Of a stretch of 64,000 nt of DNA, positions 10,867 through 23,488 are shown one piece after another. A program made the position numbers and the translations under genes. Below the pieces are notes generated by a model, which was not told where the DNA came from, did no database searches, and worked only from the letters and a program-made list of their open reading frames with translations. The number at the start of each line of letters is the position of its first letter. Position 1 is the stretch's first letter. Source of the DNA: Ceratobasidium sp. AG-K (taxonomy: Eukaryota > Basidiomycota > Agaricomycetes > Cantharellales > Ceratobasidiaceae); NCBI GenBank assembly GCA_037039685.1, contig JAWNGF010000005.1:248001-312000 (forward strand), in the 5' to 3' direction.

Positions 10867-13461
10867 TTAGGATTCGACCCGTGCATATCCCGACGCCTTG
10901 GAATCGCCAGACGCTCCGAATGGGTTGTCGTAGGTGTGGCCCTGCTCTTCAGTAGCACCTTTGTCGAATGTCTCACGAGAAATGTATGCCACGTGTGCTG
11001 GAGCCTTTTTGCGACTACGCACGCAAGAAACTATGAGAGAGAACAGAAGCAGACCCGTCGCTGCAGCGAGAGCGACCACTGCAATGAACAGCTTCTGCGC
11101 ACGATCTTTGGCGGCTTTAAGATCGCTATCAAGACTGGAGCCGCCAGTGGTAGAAAGGGCGTTGCCTCCGTTGGCAGACATTTGAGCGAGCGTCTTCTTC
11201 GTGATGCCAGGACCAGGGAACAACTCTTGGTTGGTCTGAAACAAACGACGCGTGAGAATACCGCCAACGGAGTCGTGGCTGGTAGACTTACACCACAGAA
11301 CTTGTCCTGAGCAGGAAGCCTGTTGTTTACAAAGTAGTCTTGGACGGCTGCGAGCGTACTACGAAGCGCATATACGCGGGTCAGACAAGCACGAGCCAAC
11401 CATTCATGGTCACTTACCAGTCGGAATGCATGGCCAAGGAGACGTGCTACAGTATTGACAACCAAAGTCACGGTTAGAAGGCATTGGGTGGCGATCAACC
11501 TGCTTTACTTACGCCGTAATCGTCCTGTTCGATCAGAATTGCCGAGTCCCCCAGGGCATCAGCTACACTTTTCGCTGAAATGTAAGGGGTAATCGGATCT
11601 GCCTCATTACCTACAGCCATCTATTAGTATTGTGCAACCCACATTGTATACAAAGTACATACCGATAACAAGAATGGGGTTGGAGAGCTTGTGATTCCAA
11701 GGACCTTCGAAGCGCTCGACAGCTCGTACCGGCCAGTGATGACAACGGTATCCGATATCAGACCACATGGGCCCAACTACAACGTCAAACAAGGGTAAGC
11801 GTCCTCGAGCGTGCAAACGTAAAGAATGAACTTACACATTGGGCTGACATCCCGAGAGTTGGCTACGATAAAGTCAAAGACATCCTTTGTTGTGACACCA
11901 CCGGGATGCGCCGCATCGCCGCACCGCACACCCATGTTCGCGACGTCGCTAAGCAATGATTTGCCTTCCTCGGTATTGTTTTGTCGCCGCTCAAGACCAA
12001 AGTTTGGAGTCGTAAGGGACCGTTTCTTGCCAGTGGAGTAAGCGTCAGCTAGTTGGTCGGCCCACGATTTCATGGTCTTTGCCAGTGTTGGCCAAGTTAC
12101 AGGTCGATATAATTCATTGAAGATTTGCCCTGGACAAAGAGTTTATCGCTCTGTCACCGCTGGAAGCTATGGATCGGACTCACTGCGGACAGAGGACGAT
12201 GTCAGATTCGCCTGAGGGCCAACTTCTTTTCGGTAGTCGTAGGCAGTCTAAGATCAAGAATTAAGTTGAGGGGATAATGTATTGTATGTATTGCTTACAT
12301 TCAAAAGGCCTCGGGTCCACTCGATGATACTATCTGCCGTCGAGTTCTCGAATGCCACGGCACACCCATTCGGACCAGCCGCGGCACATGCGAGAGCAAA
12401 GCCAGCGAATGCTTCATCAGCCGATTCGAGCGACTTGCTCGCTCCCTGTTCTCTACATTAGCAGGTTAACCCGATTACGATATCAGACTACGTTACCGTA
12501 TGAGGAAGCCGGTTCGCCCAGTGAACAGGGTCAACGACACCATCAAGGATAACTCGACCAACGCGATCCGGAAACACTGGCACGAGAATTAGTGCAAATT
12601 TATTATATTTTTAGCAAAGACTTAAACTTACTGTTGACGAAGTAACTGCCGATAACGGTTCCATATGAGAATCCCCAGAAGTCGATTGGCTTATTCTTCC
12701 CTTCTAGCACGTCATGCATAGCGACCATGTCACGTACGACGGCCGCGGTCCCCATGTACTGGAACACTTTAGGGCTAAACTCAAGGCACCGACGACCGAG
12801 CTCCTTGAGACCAGCATCAACCGTGTTCAGCTGGGAATAAAAGGTATCCAAATCGGGCTTAGATGAAAAGTTGCCTCGAGCCTCGATGCCACCATTCGGA
12901 ATAGCCCCAAGCAGGAGCGCGATGAACTCCTCGTTCGTCTCGGCACATCGCGCGAGGGGAGCACTCCGACCAACGCCACGAGGATCCCAGCCTACGTCAA
13001 GCAGATTAGTTTGGAGACGGGTAAATAAAGAGAATGGCATCAGCATACCCAGAATATCGTAATAGCCCCCACTTGCATTCCTGATTGTCTCTCCCTGCGA
13101 ACCTATTACCATGTCGAGCCCGCTTTGTCCTGGATGTCAAGCGGTGAGCAACGGACCAACTCTCGGGAGCGGGTTACTAACCTGGACCTCCTGGGTTTAC
13201 GAACAACGTCCCAAGCTTTGGTGACTTGGTCGCCGGAAGACGCGCAACGGCGAGGGTGGCTATGCCAACACTGGGGTCCTTCCAGTCGAGCGGCACTTGG
13301 AAGTATGAGCAGTGGCGATCGTTTTCGCATGGCTCCCAGCGAAAGCCCTCAGTTCGAGCTGCCAATCGGCGGGCATCTTCAGTAAAATTGAATGGATGCG
13401 CGTTCACTGCAGCGACAGCAGTCGCTGAGATGAGTGCGAGAGAACCCAGGGAGGTGACCAT
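10867..13461 (-). CDS. TAP-like alpha/beta hydrolase, membrane-anchored, copy 3
   Basis: The start is the ATG at 13461 (MVTSLGSLALISATAVAAV, signal peptide). The order of motifs is NPGGPG, GGYYDILG, WDPRGVGRS, GFSYGTVIGSYF, a cysteine-containing lid or TAP-like region (VRCGDAAHPGG), the ADPITP acid motif and the histidine exon, then the membrane helix LFIAVVALAAATGLLLFSL, SRKK stop-transfer and a tail with TYDNPFGA ending YARVES. I followed about 12 exons and found no frame break. It is the promoter-proximal end of the minus-strand array; the next gene, GH115, lies 1.9 kb away on the other strand. The function is inferred from the S33/TAP-like family: hydrolysis of peptide or ester bonds at the cell surface. 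The natural substrate cannot be read from sequence. Confidence 0.85.
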
Positions 13462-15367
13462 GGTCAAAAGTAAGGAGAATGTGCATATTGCGTTGGCCTT
13501 TTGTAGCCATGGCTGGCACTGCTAAACAGAATGCCAAGACACAGGCAGCCCGAGAGAAGCGATTCGTTCATGCGGGACGATTGCCGTTTATAGTAAATGG
13601 CCGATTACATAGTGCTACCCTTGTATCCTTGCCCGAGGCCTTAGTTTCTAAGCTCGCTGGTGCGCATAAATCAGCCAGTTTCTCGACCTGGATGACCACC
13701 CGCCGTGGAGTTTTGCGTCGTGGAGTGTTGCGTTGCGTTCATTCCTCAGTCGAATTCAGAGTGTCATCCACACTTGTAAATGGTTAACCTCCTTGGCCGC
13801 TCTCTTCAGAAAATTCAGGGTCCAAACCATCATCGGGCGAATTGGCGCCCCGGCCACACCGCCACTCTGTCGGCCCCGGCCTGTTCATGCTGCACGGAGG
13901 AGAGGTTTTGGCAGATGAGTTGGTGGAACCGATGCCAAGTAAGTTCGGAGTATTAGGGCAATGTTCCTGATTGCGATGCAGATGGCCATTGCCAAGGTCA
14001 AATTTGTGAATCTACGTTGCTATGCGAAGTAATATCTAACTTTCTATTACTGGATAAAGATAGGCGCTCACGTTTGTCGGACTGTTTGAGACGCGGTTTG
14101 GGGCTGTGCAGCTCCTGGTGTTAGTTCAATCAGCATACTTCACTTGCAGGTGGAGTTCATCATCAAACGCTGAGCGGGTCAGTTTCTCGCAAACACGTAC
14201 ATTGCTCCTTCGGTCATAGCTTCCTTGTATAATATACCTCCCCTGGTAGCATCCCTCGAAGGTTGTATCCCTGGTACTAGAATTTTTGAGCGTAGCAATG
14301 TTTTGGTGGCATTTATAAAACATTCAAGAGCTGTAGAATTTCCGACCGGGGTCTGGTGAAAACGATCAAGTTTGCTGAATGAACCGCTATCCAGTAATTA
14401 TCAGTTGATACTCGTGGTTTTGCCATGATTGCACATGAATCCAACCAGACCTGGATATATACGAGTGTTCCCTGGCAACAGGAGCGTCGTGAATTCAAGC
14501 CTAGTCCAAGAATATGATATAGCTACACAGATTGAGTGAGATATGTCAGACGATACATATGACCGTACGTTGCAGTTCTTCTGAGCCGGTATAAAAAATT
14601 TGCGACTTACGGAGTGTTCCTGCGTTTGTTTGCTTCGACGGCCTTTGTATCAATTGTTCAGGGACTGGGTGATAACCGCTCCAAGTTGTCAGTATCGTCG
14701 AAATGTGAGAGTGATCAGATAATGTTGCTCTCATCCATGTCGCTGCATGATTTCAGGATTAGACGAGTCAAATAGAGAGACCAATAACCAGAACATTATT
14801 CCTGTCTTATCGGTAGAGTTGGGAGTAGCATGCCTGGCATTTGATATTTGCGTTACCCTTCATTTTTTCTTGGTGGAATGAAATGATAGCGCGTGGACGA
14901 AAGACTAGTATTGTCGCACAGCTATGGGTTCTCTAATGGTGTTTACGCTGCATCAGTCCAATAATGCAACGAAGTGTTTGAGACGAGACTGTGGCGGTGG
15001 CGGATTGGGAGTGCTCTATTTGGCGTGGTGAAGATCGGGCTCACGTGACCACTCCAATGTCCTCATCAAATCCGCTTCGTCTTCTTCCAACCCCCATGGT
15101 CACTTGAGCTAATCCTCGGCCCGTAGACCGAGTGCTAATGTGACGCTTCCCTGCTTGGAGCGACTCGGGTAATTGCCAAGTCTCTCATGAACGGCAAATT
15201 GGGCACGGACTGAACGCTATATGGGGGAATGTGGCTCGTCCCCGGGTAACATACCCAATTCAGTCTCATTCCGAGCCAGCCTTGCGCGCCTTTAAAATGC
15301 GAGCAACGGGAATTGGGCCCCGCGGGGTATCATTTTTCTTCCGGTGGCGCCTTTGGTGCAACTCAAT
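13462..15367. other. Divergent intergenic region, no gene seen
   Basis: This separates the minus-strand TAP-like array from the plus-strand GH115 gene and must carry both promoters. The left part is a diverged copy of the flank upstream of copy 2. No coding region, RNA gene or clear transposon end was recognised in the remaining ~1.2 kb. Confidence 0.45.
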
Positions 15368-18300
15368 ATGTTACTTTCACGGTCCTGGCTGTTTGGACTT
15401 GCTGCAGTCCTGCAGCCCGCTCTCGCCATCTCCACCGGCAACTGTGTTTCCTTTGACTCAAAAGCTGGAGGGTTTCAGGTCGCCGCAACTGGTAGTGCCA
15501 GAGTCCTTGTTGCACCGAACGAATGGCCCGGCGTTGTCCGAGCCGCTGGCGATTTTGCCAAGGACCTCAGCAAGGTATGTTACTAGCCTGGCGTTGATAT
15601 AGTAGTCTAACATTGTATTTAGGTAACCGGCAAGACTCTCAGCGTTGCGAATGCGACGTCAACCACCGCCTCTCAAAGCAAAACTCCTATCATCGTTGGC
15701 ACGCTCGGTCACTCTGACCTTATTTCGGCCGTCATCAACGCGACCAACCTTGACGTAACATCTATATCCGGAAAATGGGAGAGCTTTATTGCTCAGCAAG
15801 TCTCAAAACCTCTGCCCGGCGTCGACAGCGCGTACGTGGTTATTGGTAGTGACAAGCGAGGCAAGTGCTACGTGTTACTCCGTCCAATACCCGCGTTTAA
15901 TACCCATACAAGGCACAATTTACGGCCTTTACGAACTTACTGAACAATCTGGAGTGAGCCCTTGGTATTGGTAGGACTTCGGAGATATATCGCGCCTCGC
16001 CAGCCACTCATGATTTTCTTCCTCTAGGTGGGCTGATGTACCAGTTCAAAAGCACTCGAATGTCTATTTTACGGGCAACTGTTCGCACGGGGAACCAACT
16101 GTGAAATATCGGGGAATCTGTGGGTGAACTTTTGGCTTCTCGCTCGGAGTCGATAACCGATTCCTTTGATCGCCGATCCAGTCATCAATGATGAACAACC
16201 CGCGATCCAGAGTTGGGCCCAAGAAAAGTTTACGAATGGAACCGGTCCGCAGTTCAACCATTTGTTTTACGCAAATGTGTTTGAATTACTGCTCCGGCTG
16301 AGGGCCAACTACCTTTGGGTCAGTGACTTAGTTTTGCAATTTATGGGCCTCGGTTTCCTTACATGGTAATACCTAGCCGGCGATGTGGAGTGGGATGTTC
16401 TATGTCGACGACAAGGCGAACGCCGCCTTGGCGGATTATTACGGAATTGTCATGGGTACATCGCACCAGGAGCCAATGGCACGAGCTAGCCCTAGTATGT
16501 TTACTATTTTTTTCTTACCAAACCCGGATTATAATTTGACATGGCCGATAGACGAGTGGAACCTGTCTCCTCGAGGACCATGGAACTTCACGTCCAACGC
16601 GGAGAGCGTTACCAAGTACTGGGTTGGTATGTACTTCTAATTATCAGCTTTCTGTCCGACGACTGAGCGGTCCTTCAGAGGGAGTTGAACGCGCATCCCC
16701 ATATGGTAAGATAGGGAATACGTACTTTTAATAGTTAATGCTCAACGAGTGAAATAGAAACGATGTATACCCTCGGAATGCGTGGGGAAGGTGATCGTAA
16801 GTTAGGGATTTTATCTTGACTTTAACGCGTTTGACTTTGATCTTTTAGTCCCACTCGAGGAATCGACCAACATCAAAAATCTCGAACTGTTGTTGAAGCG
16901 CAGCGCAAGATTCTGGCTCAGGTATACAACAAGTCCGATGCGTCAACCATTCCGCAAATGTGGTGCCTTTGTAAGTTGAATTGATTAATTCCAGAGTGTT
17001 GAACACTGATTGGTTTATAGACAAAGAGGTTCAGTCTTACTACGGTTAGTTCCTTCTGTAGTAGAAGATTCTACTTTAAGCTCATGTGACCTATAGAGGA
17101 CGGAATGCGAGTTCCGGACGATGTAATCCTCCTTTGGGCCGATGACAAGTACGCTCCTTGCCAATTGGGAGCTCTATTTGATTAACCATCTCATCTAGCT
17201 GGGGAAATATTCGTCGATTCCCGCTCGAGAACGAACGTAACCGCACTGGAGGTGCTGGTGTTTACTACCACGTGCGTTCCCGGTGTCTTGTATCCCTCCT
17301 ATGCAGAAGTATTGACAAAGCCTGTAGTTTGACTACGTTGGGGACCCGAGGGACTACAAGTGGATACAGTCGACCCAGCTGGAAAAGGTCCATGAGCAGA
17401 TGTAAGTCAGGGCCAATAGTGTGTTGTGAGGTCACTGATGTATGTGGGGTAGGACCCTTGCATCCGATCGTGGCGCCAACTCGATGTGGATCGTCAACGT
17501 CGGAGATTTAAAACCATACGAAATGGCAAGTCTACGCCTAGTCATAACTCATCATCTGGCTGACGAGAAACTTAGGCCATCGAGTACTTTATTGCGCTCG
17601 GCCGCGATGTGAACCGCTGGCGCGACCGAAGCTCTAGCACCGACTCGGTTCAAGCCTTTGTTACGCAATGGGCCACACGAGAGTTCAACTTGCCTGCTAA
17701 ATCGGACGAAATCGCGCGGCTGGTGCGCAACATGACCTTGATGAACGCGCGAAGGAAGCATGAGCTATTGAATACGACTACGTACTCTTTAGTCAACTAT
17801 CACGAGTACGTCCCAAGCCGCTGGTTATGCAAACGCACGTGGACTGAAAGGTTGAATGAATAGGGCCGAAAATATTGTTGCGACCTGGAAAGATATGGTG
17901 ACTCGCTCCCAAGCGATTTACAAGTCCCTACCATCCGGAACCCAGCCTGCTTATTTCCAACTTGTGCACCATCCGATTCAGGCGTCCTCGATTGTACAAG
18001 AGCTTTACTACACCGTTGGTGAGTTTCCGCCCAGTTGTTATGTGTGGTAGAGAGTTGAATGTTGGCTTCTCAGGTAAAAACAACTTATTTGCGTCGCAAG
18101 CCCGTTTGAGCACCAACGATTTGGCGGACGCCGCCGAGAAGTATGTTTTACTTGAATTCGCAATGACCAGTGTCCGACAAATGTTCCTAGGATATTTGAT
18201 AGCGACTATGACCTTGAGGCCCAGTATCATAGTCTACTCAATGGTGCGCCAACTTTCGACGCCTACGCCAGTAGCATCTCACTGACCGACACACTTATAG

Positions 18301-19778
18301 GTAAATGGAACCATTTCATGGACCAAACGCATTTGGGCTACTATTATTGGCAACAGGTCGGTCGCCCTATCATTTTTATCGTTGAGAGGAGGTAATCTAA
18401 ACTGGACCCACAGCCGATGACTAACACTATGCCCGCTGTTAATCGTGTCGCAAAGAAGAAACAGGCGCTTGCTGGACCTATGCGCGTTACCATTGAAGGT
18501 GAGTCACCTTTCGTTAGCCTCTCCCACCTACGTCTTCTAATCGGGTTTGTTTGCTAGGCTCACTCGGGTAGGCCCTATGATCCATTTATTTTACACCAGA
18601 CTAACCCTCTTGATCAATGCGATCTAGTGCCTGGCCCGGAGTGAGTAGGCTTTCTCATCAAATCGCTACCCAAGTCTAATCCTCAAATTTTCAGGATAAC
18701 AGCAATCAGTGTGCTCAAGGCTACAATTGCCCACCTCCCTCCTTGCCTCCTCTTGACCCATACACTCCAGGCAAGACGCGGTACATCGACGTTTCCGCCG
18801 GTGGTCCCAACACCTTCTCTTGGTCTGCGACTTCAAACGCATCTTGGCTAACAGTCTCCCCCGCTTCGGGTAGCATCTCGTCAACCAAGCCTGAGACTCG
18901 GCTGACGATTTCGGTCGACTGGACAAAACTCGGCAATAAGGCAGGATACGCTGCCATCACCCTCAAATCCGCAGCCTCCAAACAGGTCGGCGCTGCCAGT
19001 TCGGTGACCGTCAACCTTGCCGCATATGGCCGTGCCCCAGCTTCTGGATTCAAAGGATTTGTTGAAGGCGACGGAGCAGTTTCTATCGAAGCCGTCCACC
19101 CGACAAGGAACACGAGCGCTAGCGGGGCTGCCTGGCAGATATTGCCTGGCTTAGGTCGAACAAATGGAGCGGTAACCCCCTACCCTGTTCTCGCCAACGC
19201 TGGAAAGCCGTTCGCCGTAGGCTCTGGTCCAAGTTTGTAAGTAATACTACCCTGAAGTTTGACATGTGGGCAGAGCTCATGTATGTGCCGTAGGGAGTAT
19301 GATTTCTACACGTTTAATTCACCTTCGAGCGGGAACATCACGCTCACATCCTTCATATCCCCCGCCTTGAACGGAAACGGAAATGATCGCCCAGTCGGAT
19401 TTGCCGTTCAAATTGACTCTGCTGCGCCTCAGACAATCTACTACTCTCCGGTTACATCTGCACGCAGCACTCCTTCGGGATGGGGTGGCCCGGATGGCTG
19501 GGTCGCTAACGCGTGAGTAACAGCTTAATTCATGTTCCTCAGAGTCTCACTTGGCCCGTGTAGGATCACGACCGTAAAGACGTCTCATCCAGTGTCACCT
19601 GGTGCGCATACACTCAAGGTATGGATGTTGGAACCGGCGGTGGTTTTGCAAAAGTTTGTCGTTGGTGAGTCCAAATCCAAAGCGTTATGATGAGCCGTTG
19701 ACCAGTGGTTGCCGTTTCTAAGATACTGGAGGAGTGAGGCCATCTTATCTGGGGCCCCCAGAGTCTATCCGGGTCTGA
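15368..19778 (+). CDS. Secreted GH115 family alpha-1,2-glucuronidase
   Basis: About 27 exons. The ATG at 15368 gives MLLSRSWLFGLAAVLQPALA, a signal peptide; an in-frame ATG 24 bases upstream is less suitable. Recognisable GH115 segments follow: TIYGLYELTEQSGVSPWYWW, RGIFINDEQPAIQSW, NYLWPAMWSGMFYVDD, QMWCLYKEVQ, LLWADDNWGNIRR, GVYYHFDYVGDPRDYKW and SMWIVNVGDLKPYE (TIM-barrel region), then the C-terminal beta domains, ending GPPESIRV. The family removes (4-O-methyl-)glucuronic acid from internal xyloses of glucuronoxylan, acting outside the cell. Two introns are GC-AG (15860-15912, 17526-17575). Around 16884-16890 the family-like reading shifts by one base; this is either a frameshift or a later splice acceptor (AG at 16857-16858), which keeps the frame but gives atypical residues. 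Neighbours are unrelated. Confidence 0.87.
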
Positions 19779-20717
19779 TTATGAATATTATGGGTCACAC
19801 GCGGTCTACTCAACTTATCCTGAATCTTTACTTGTATAAATAACCCAAGCCACAAATCATGAACTCTGCTCAAGCATGCATGATGCGCGCTTCGAGCAGT
19901 GTCACTCGTTCGTGCTCTCAGTGTCGACTACAACAGTATCGCACTAGGCCAAGGTTCACCAGGGCTCCATTACTGACCCCCGATCTTGTTACTAGGCACA
20001 TGTCTAATGTGTCGCTCGTGCGCGTTGAAGGGGTGATAAATGAATGACCGGCTGGCCGCGCACTGAAACGTATTGAGTAGCGTCATATTAGCGCACCAGC
20101 GACATGACACTGATCATCATTGAATTCTGTTCGCACCACCAGAGATTGCATCTCACCTTATCTACCCTCGCCTCGTTCACTTTATTGGGTTTCCCCAAAG
20201 TGGCGATCTGGGAGCCCGCCGCCAAGTAGGCATTTGCCGTGCCGAAATCTTTAAACCCTTCCTACCCCTCGCAACGTTGCCATGCTGCAAAAGGATGGCG
20301 CTCTTCCAGAAGGGCCCGGGTATCAATGCCCTGTAGCAGTGAGGCGTTGTCTTTTTCAATTACCCATGGGGCGTTCGATTTACCGCCAACCAAATCAGGA
20401 ACCCAAGTAAGCCCCCAGTCAGTGTTTATTGGGAGAAAACTGCTCGCCGTTTACGTTGGCCATCGGGTCACTCGCAATGCCAGTGCCTCGTGTATACTAA
20501 AACCAATTTCACGTCCTGACGCGAAAACCGTGGGGTCTGGCCTCTCTTCAGATTCGGAGACGAACGAATGATATAGAGCCGTATATGCTCAGATCCTCGA
20601 CGATATTCCACCTGGTTGGATTTCCCTTCAGTCGTTTCCGGTAGGTAACTGATAAACCTTTTAATCAGTTCTTAAACGCATATGGTCAATACAGCCTTAT
20701 AGCACCTCAGTCTTAAA
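19779..20717. other. Intergenic, no gene seen
   Basis: This is the GH115 three prime region and the upstream region of the next plus-strand gene. Short open frames are present but none has convincing composition or splice context. No repeat or RNA gene was noticed. Confidence 0.45.
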
Positions 20718-21814
20718 ATGAACGCATCGGGGAGCTTTCCAATCGACCGAACCTCAACCAAGTTTTACTATACATCAGCTCACTTGCGTAGTGCGCTCCT
20801 TCAACGGCCAGCTTTGAGCCAAGATGGAAAGAGTGTACACGTCGCGTCCGCTTCTTATTGCCGCCAGAACCAAGAAGATGCTCGCGAATTTATTATTTTC
20901 CACCTCAAAGGTGATAGCAGCGTCGAGGAGTCAACAGTTGTGTTTCTCCTTGATCAAGACTCGAGTAGAAATGCCAAGGATCGAGAATTATCGGATTCAA
21001 GTCAACACTCTTCGCAATGCCTTCCAGTTGTTCGCGCTGCACTTGGATTTTTGAAACCAAACTACTGGAAGTCTCTCAAGGATCCTGGGCGATTTTACGT
21101 ACCTATCGAGGGATCCCTAGACGATTTATTGGAGAGTCGTGGGCTCAAACACTACGTTGAGGTCGACAAAATTGTGTTCAAAGACAGCCAAGCATACGAT
21201 CTCGAACACCTTGTCGTTTGGGCTTCGGCAGTATCAACTCCAACAGAATTCTATCAGAAACGACTCGCTCAATCACCTTGCTGGTTTTCAAGTATCCTTT
21301 GGAATGCCATGACTCGCATCGCAAAACCGGGAGCGGAGCCTGCAGCAGGTACAGTAGGGCAACAAGTCGTCAGCGTTCAATCTAACCAGGCTACGTAGAT
21401 ATACAGCGGATTGCCAACGATACTTTGGAGAATTTATTTGGGAAGGTAGAAATTGAGCTGCAAACCTTTCGCAACGAGCTGGCTGGTATCGAAGAGGTAT
21501 GTCAGTTCACGATAAATAAGCCAGACAGCTGCTCAATGAAGACACTTTTACGCTATAGCAAAAAGAGGCGGAAGCACGATTAGAGCGAGATCGAAGACGC
21601 TCGCTTATTGCTCAGCAGCGCGAGCTTGACGTTATGTCCGAGCAACTGGGCCGCAATCATGATAATAATACTGAGACACCTAAACCAGGACAGCCATCTG
21701 AAAAGGTAACTGGTTCCTGAAATTCACATAATATAGTAAATAATTTTTATGTACACAATATGCCTGTCGCGTATGTAGGCACAAAATGCCGAACACATGG
21801 AACATCAGGATTAA
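20718..21814 (+). CDS. Uncharacterised protein with a charged, coiled-coil-like C-terminus
   Basis: Four exons join in frame: 20718-21348, 21399-21496, 21559-21705 and 21779-21814, all with GT-AG introns, giving about 303 residues. The start MNASGSFPIDRTSTK has no obvious signal peptide. The first ~210 residues look globular with mixed hydrophobic blocks (FIIFHLKGDSS, TVVFLLDQDSS, KHYVEVDKIVFKD, LEHLVVWASAV). The last ~95 residues are helical and highly charged (EIELQTFRNELAGIEE, then QKEAEARLERDRRRS), typical of a coiled coil, and end AEHMEHQD. I do not recognise the family. No membrane segment is visible, so it is probably intracellular. The clean phase at all three junctions supports a real gene. 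Confidence 0.7.
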
Positions 21815-22867
21815 TCACCATGCCAATTATCATTCAGTTGAGTGGCACGAGGATCGGATAGTAAATATCATGCTGCCCGGGCAATCTCATATTGTTCCTT
21901 TGATGCCTTATCCTGTGACCCTGTAAGCCCCAAGGTTACGAATTGGCCACACGGCCGACAAAATTGGAAACGATGAATCTCGCTCACGTTCCGCTTTTCG
22001 GACGCTGCCAGAATCTTCAACGCAATAATCATTCCAAGACAAGCATACGTCAACTTCAAGTGGACATGACCGTAGTTGACACTGATACCCCGAGTCAAAT
22101 GATCTATATGACAGATGCACGAGGACCAGATGATTCGTGAATGTGTCTCAGTCCCCGGATCCTCGATGTTCAAAAGGGGCGTGCGATTGTCTATGGCGAT
22201 GCACTTCTGTGCAAATTATATCACGGTAGTTATCTCCCAATGCACCGATTCAAATCATTGCAAAGCGCATATTATTGGTTTAATTATCAAACCCAGTTCA
22301 CTCCCCAGGACGAACATGAATGCGGCTACCGCTATAGTCGCACGATAAGCAGGCCCGTCACTGCCGTAAATCACTTACCTCACCAAAACGCGGGGTCCTC
22401 GTTGGGGCGTCGATCCAGCACCATAGGTAGCCTAGGCTGCCTCTTGCGCGTCTCAGAATTCGAAGTGACCCCACCACATCTATCCGGCGGCCGGAGCCAT
22501 CCGACACGTGTGAGGCGTCAACCTTATTTCTAGCTTCGTGACTGATGTGTGCTATGTCCGGTCAGAACAGAAGCCAATTTTTTATTATTTCACAGGTAAC
22601 AAATGTAACCAAAGACGTGTATCGGGGGAAAGTACGAAATGATCTGTTGAATAAATGGAAAGAGGAGACCTGTCCGAGTAAGGGTAAAGAATATAGGACT
22701 CAATCGATACGCATTGTTTATTCCGTTGAGATGCCCGTGACTCGAAAACTTAGAGCCCAAGAGTGCCGAGGGACAGGCCTAGCGCGAGGTTACGCAAGAG
22801 TTGGGCGACATTAACCAATCTATTTAATAACATTAGGATCCGAAGTGCTCGTTCGTTAAGCAAGGGC
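21815..22867. other. Intergenic, no gene seen
   Basis: Convergent spacer between a plus-strand and a minus-strand gene. Overlapping short open frames on both strands lack protein-like composition and splice support. Confidence 0.4.
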
Positions 22868-23488
22868 TTACAAGTTGGCCACAAGCCGAAGGACGCCTTG
22901 AAGCAGAATGCTCAAACCGAGCAAGACTTGATTAAGCGAGGTGTCGACACCGGCCAGGAGTCCGCCGAGAAGGGGGATTGTCGCGGCGAAATCTAAGAGA
23001 CCATCAAGAGCGTCGGCAATGGCCTAAATCCATATGTTAGCCTTGCCTCGGAATAACTGGATTGATTAAAAAACATACAGTGATGATATCGGCAGCTAAT
23101 TGTGCAACTTCGTCATCCGACTGACGCTTGCGCACCGAAGCGGGTTCAAGCGCAGCTAGCTCTGAATGTGAGGCATCGAGAGCTGCGATGACGGCTTGTA
23201 TGTGAGGCTCAACGCTGTCCTGTGTAACATTGCCACTTGCGGTCAACCCCTCTAGCGAGTGCATGCAGGCTTAGCAAAGCAAGACACTCGGATATACGTA
23301 GAGCACTCACTAATTTCAGATAGCGGTCCTGATAATTTCTCCTTGAGGGCTGTAAAAACCTTGATGATGTCTGCGTTGTCACGCTTGACAATCATGTCCT
23401 TGGTCGAAAGGACTGGCGTGGCCCACGCAAGTTGGAAGAATGCAAGCGAGGCATAGGCGAAGAAAGCGACAAGGGCAGTGAAGCGCAT
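22868..23488 (-). CDS. Small secreted protein, about 168 residues
   Basis: Three exons (23488-23311, 23251-23079, 23023-22868) join in frame with GT-AG introns. The product starts MRFTALVAFFAYASLAFF and has a signal peptide probably ending near AWATP, followed by a KR-containing stretch (MIVKRDNAD) that could be a Kex2-type pro-site. The mature part is predicted helical and amphipathic (DIIKVFTALKEKL, EPHIQAVIAALDASHSELAAL, DEVAQLAADIITAIADALDG) and ends with hydrophobic Leu/Gly-rich segments (IPLLGGLLAGVD, VLLGLSILLQGVLRLV). There are few or no cysteines in the mature chain. The layout recalls fungal helical secreted proteins of the hydrophobic-surface-binding (HsbA-like) type, but that is a weak resemblance and I would not name it. 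Confidence 0.78.
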
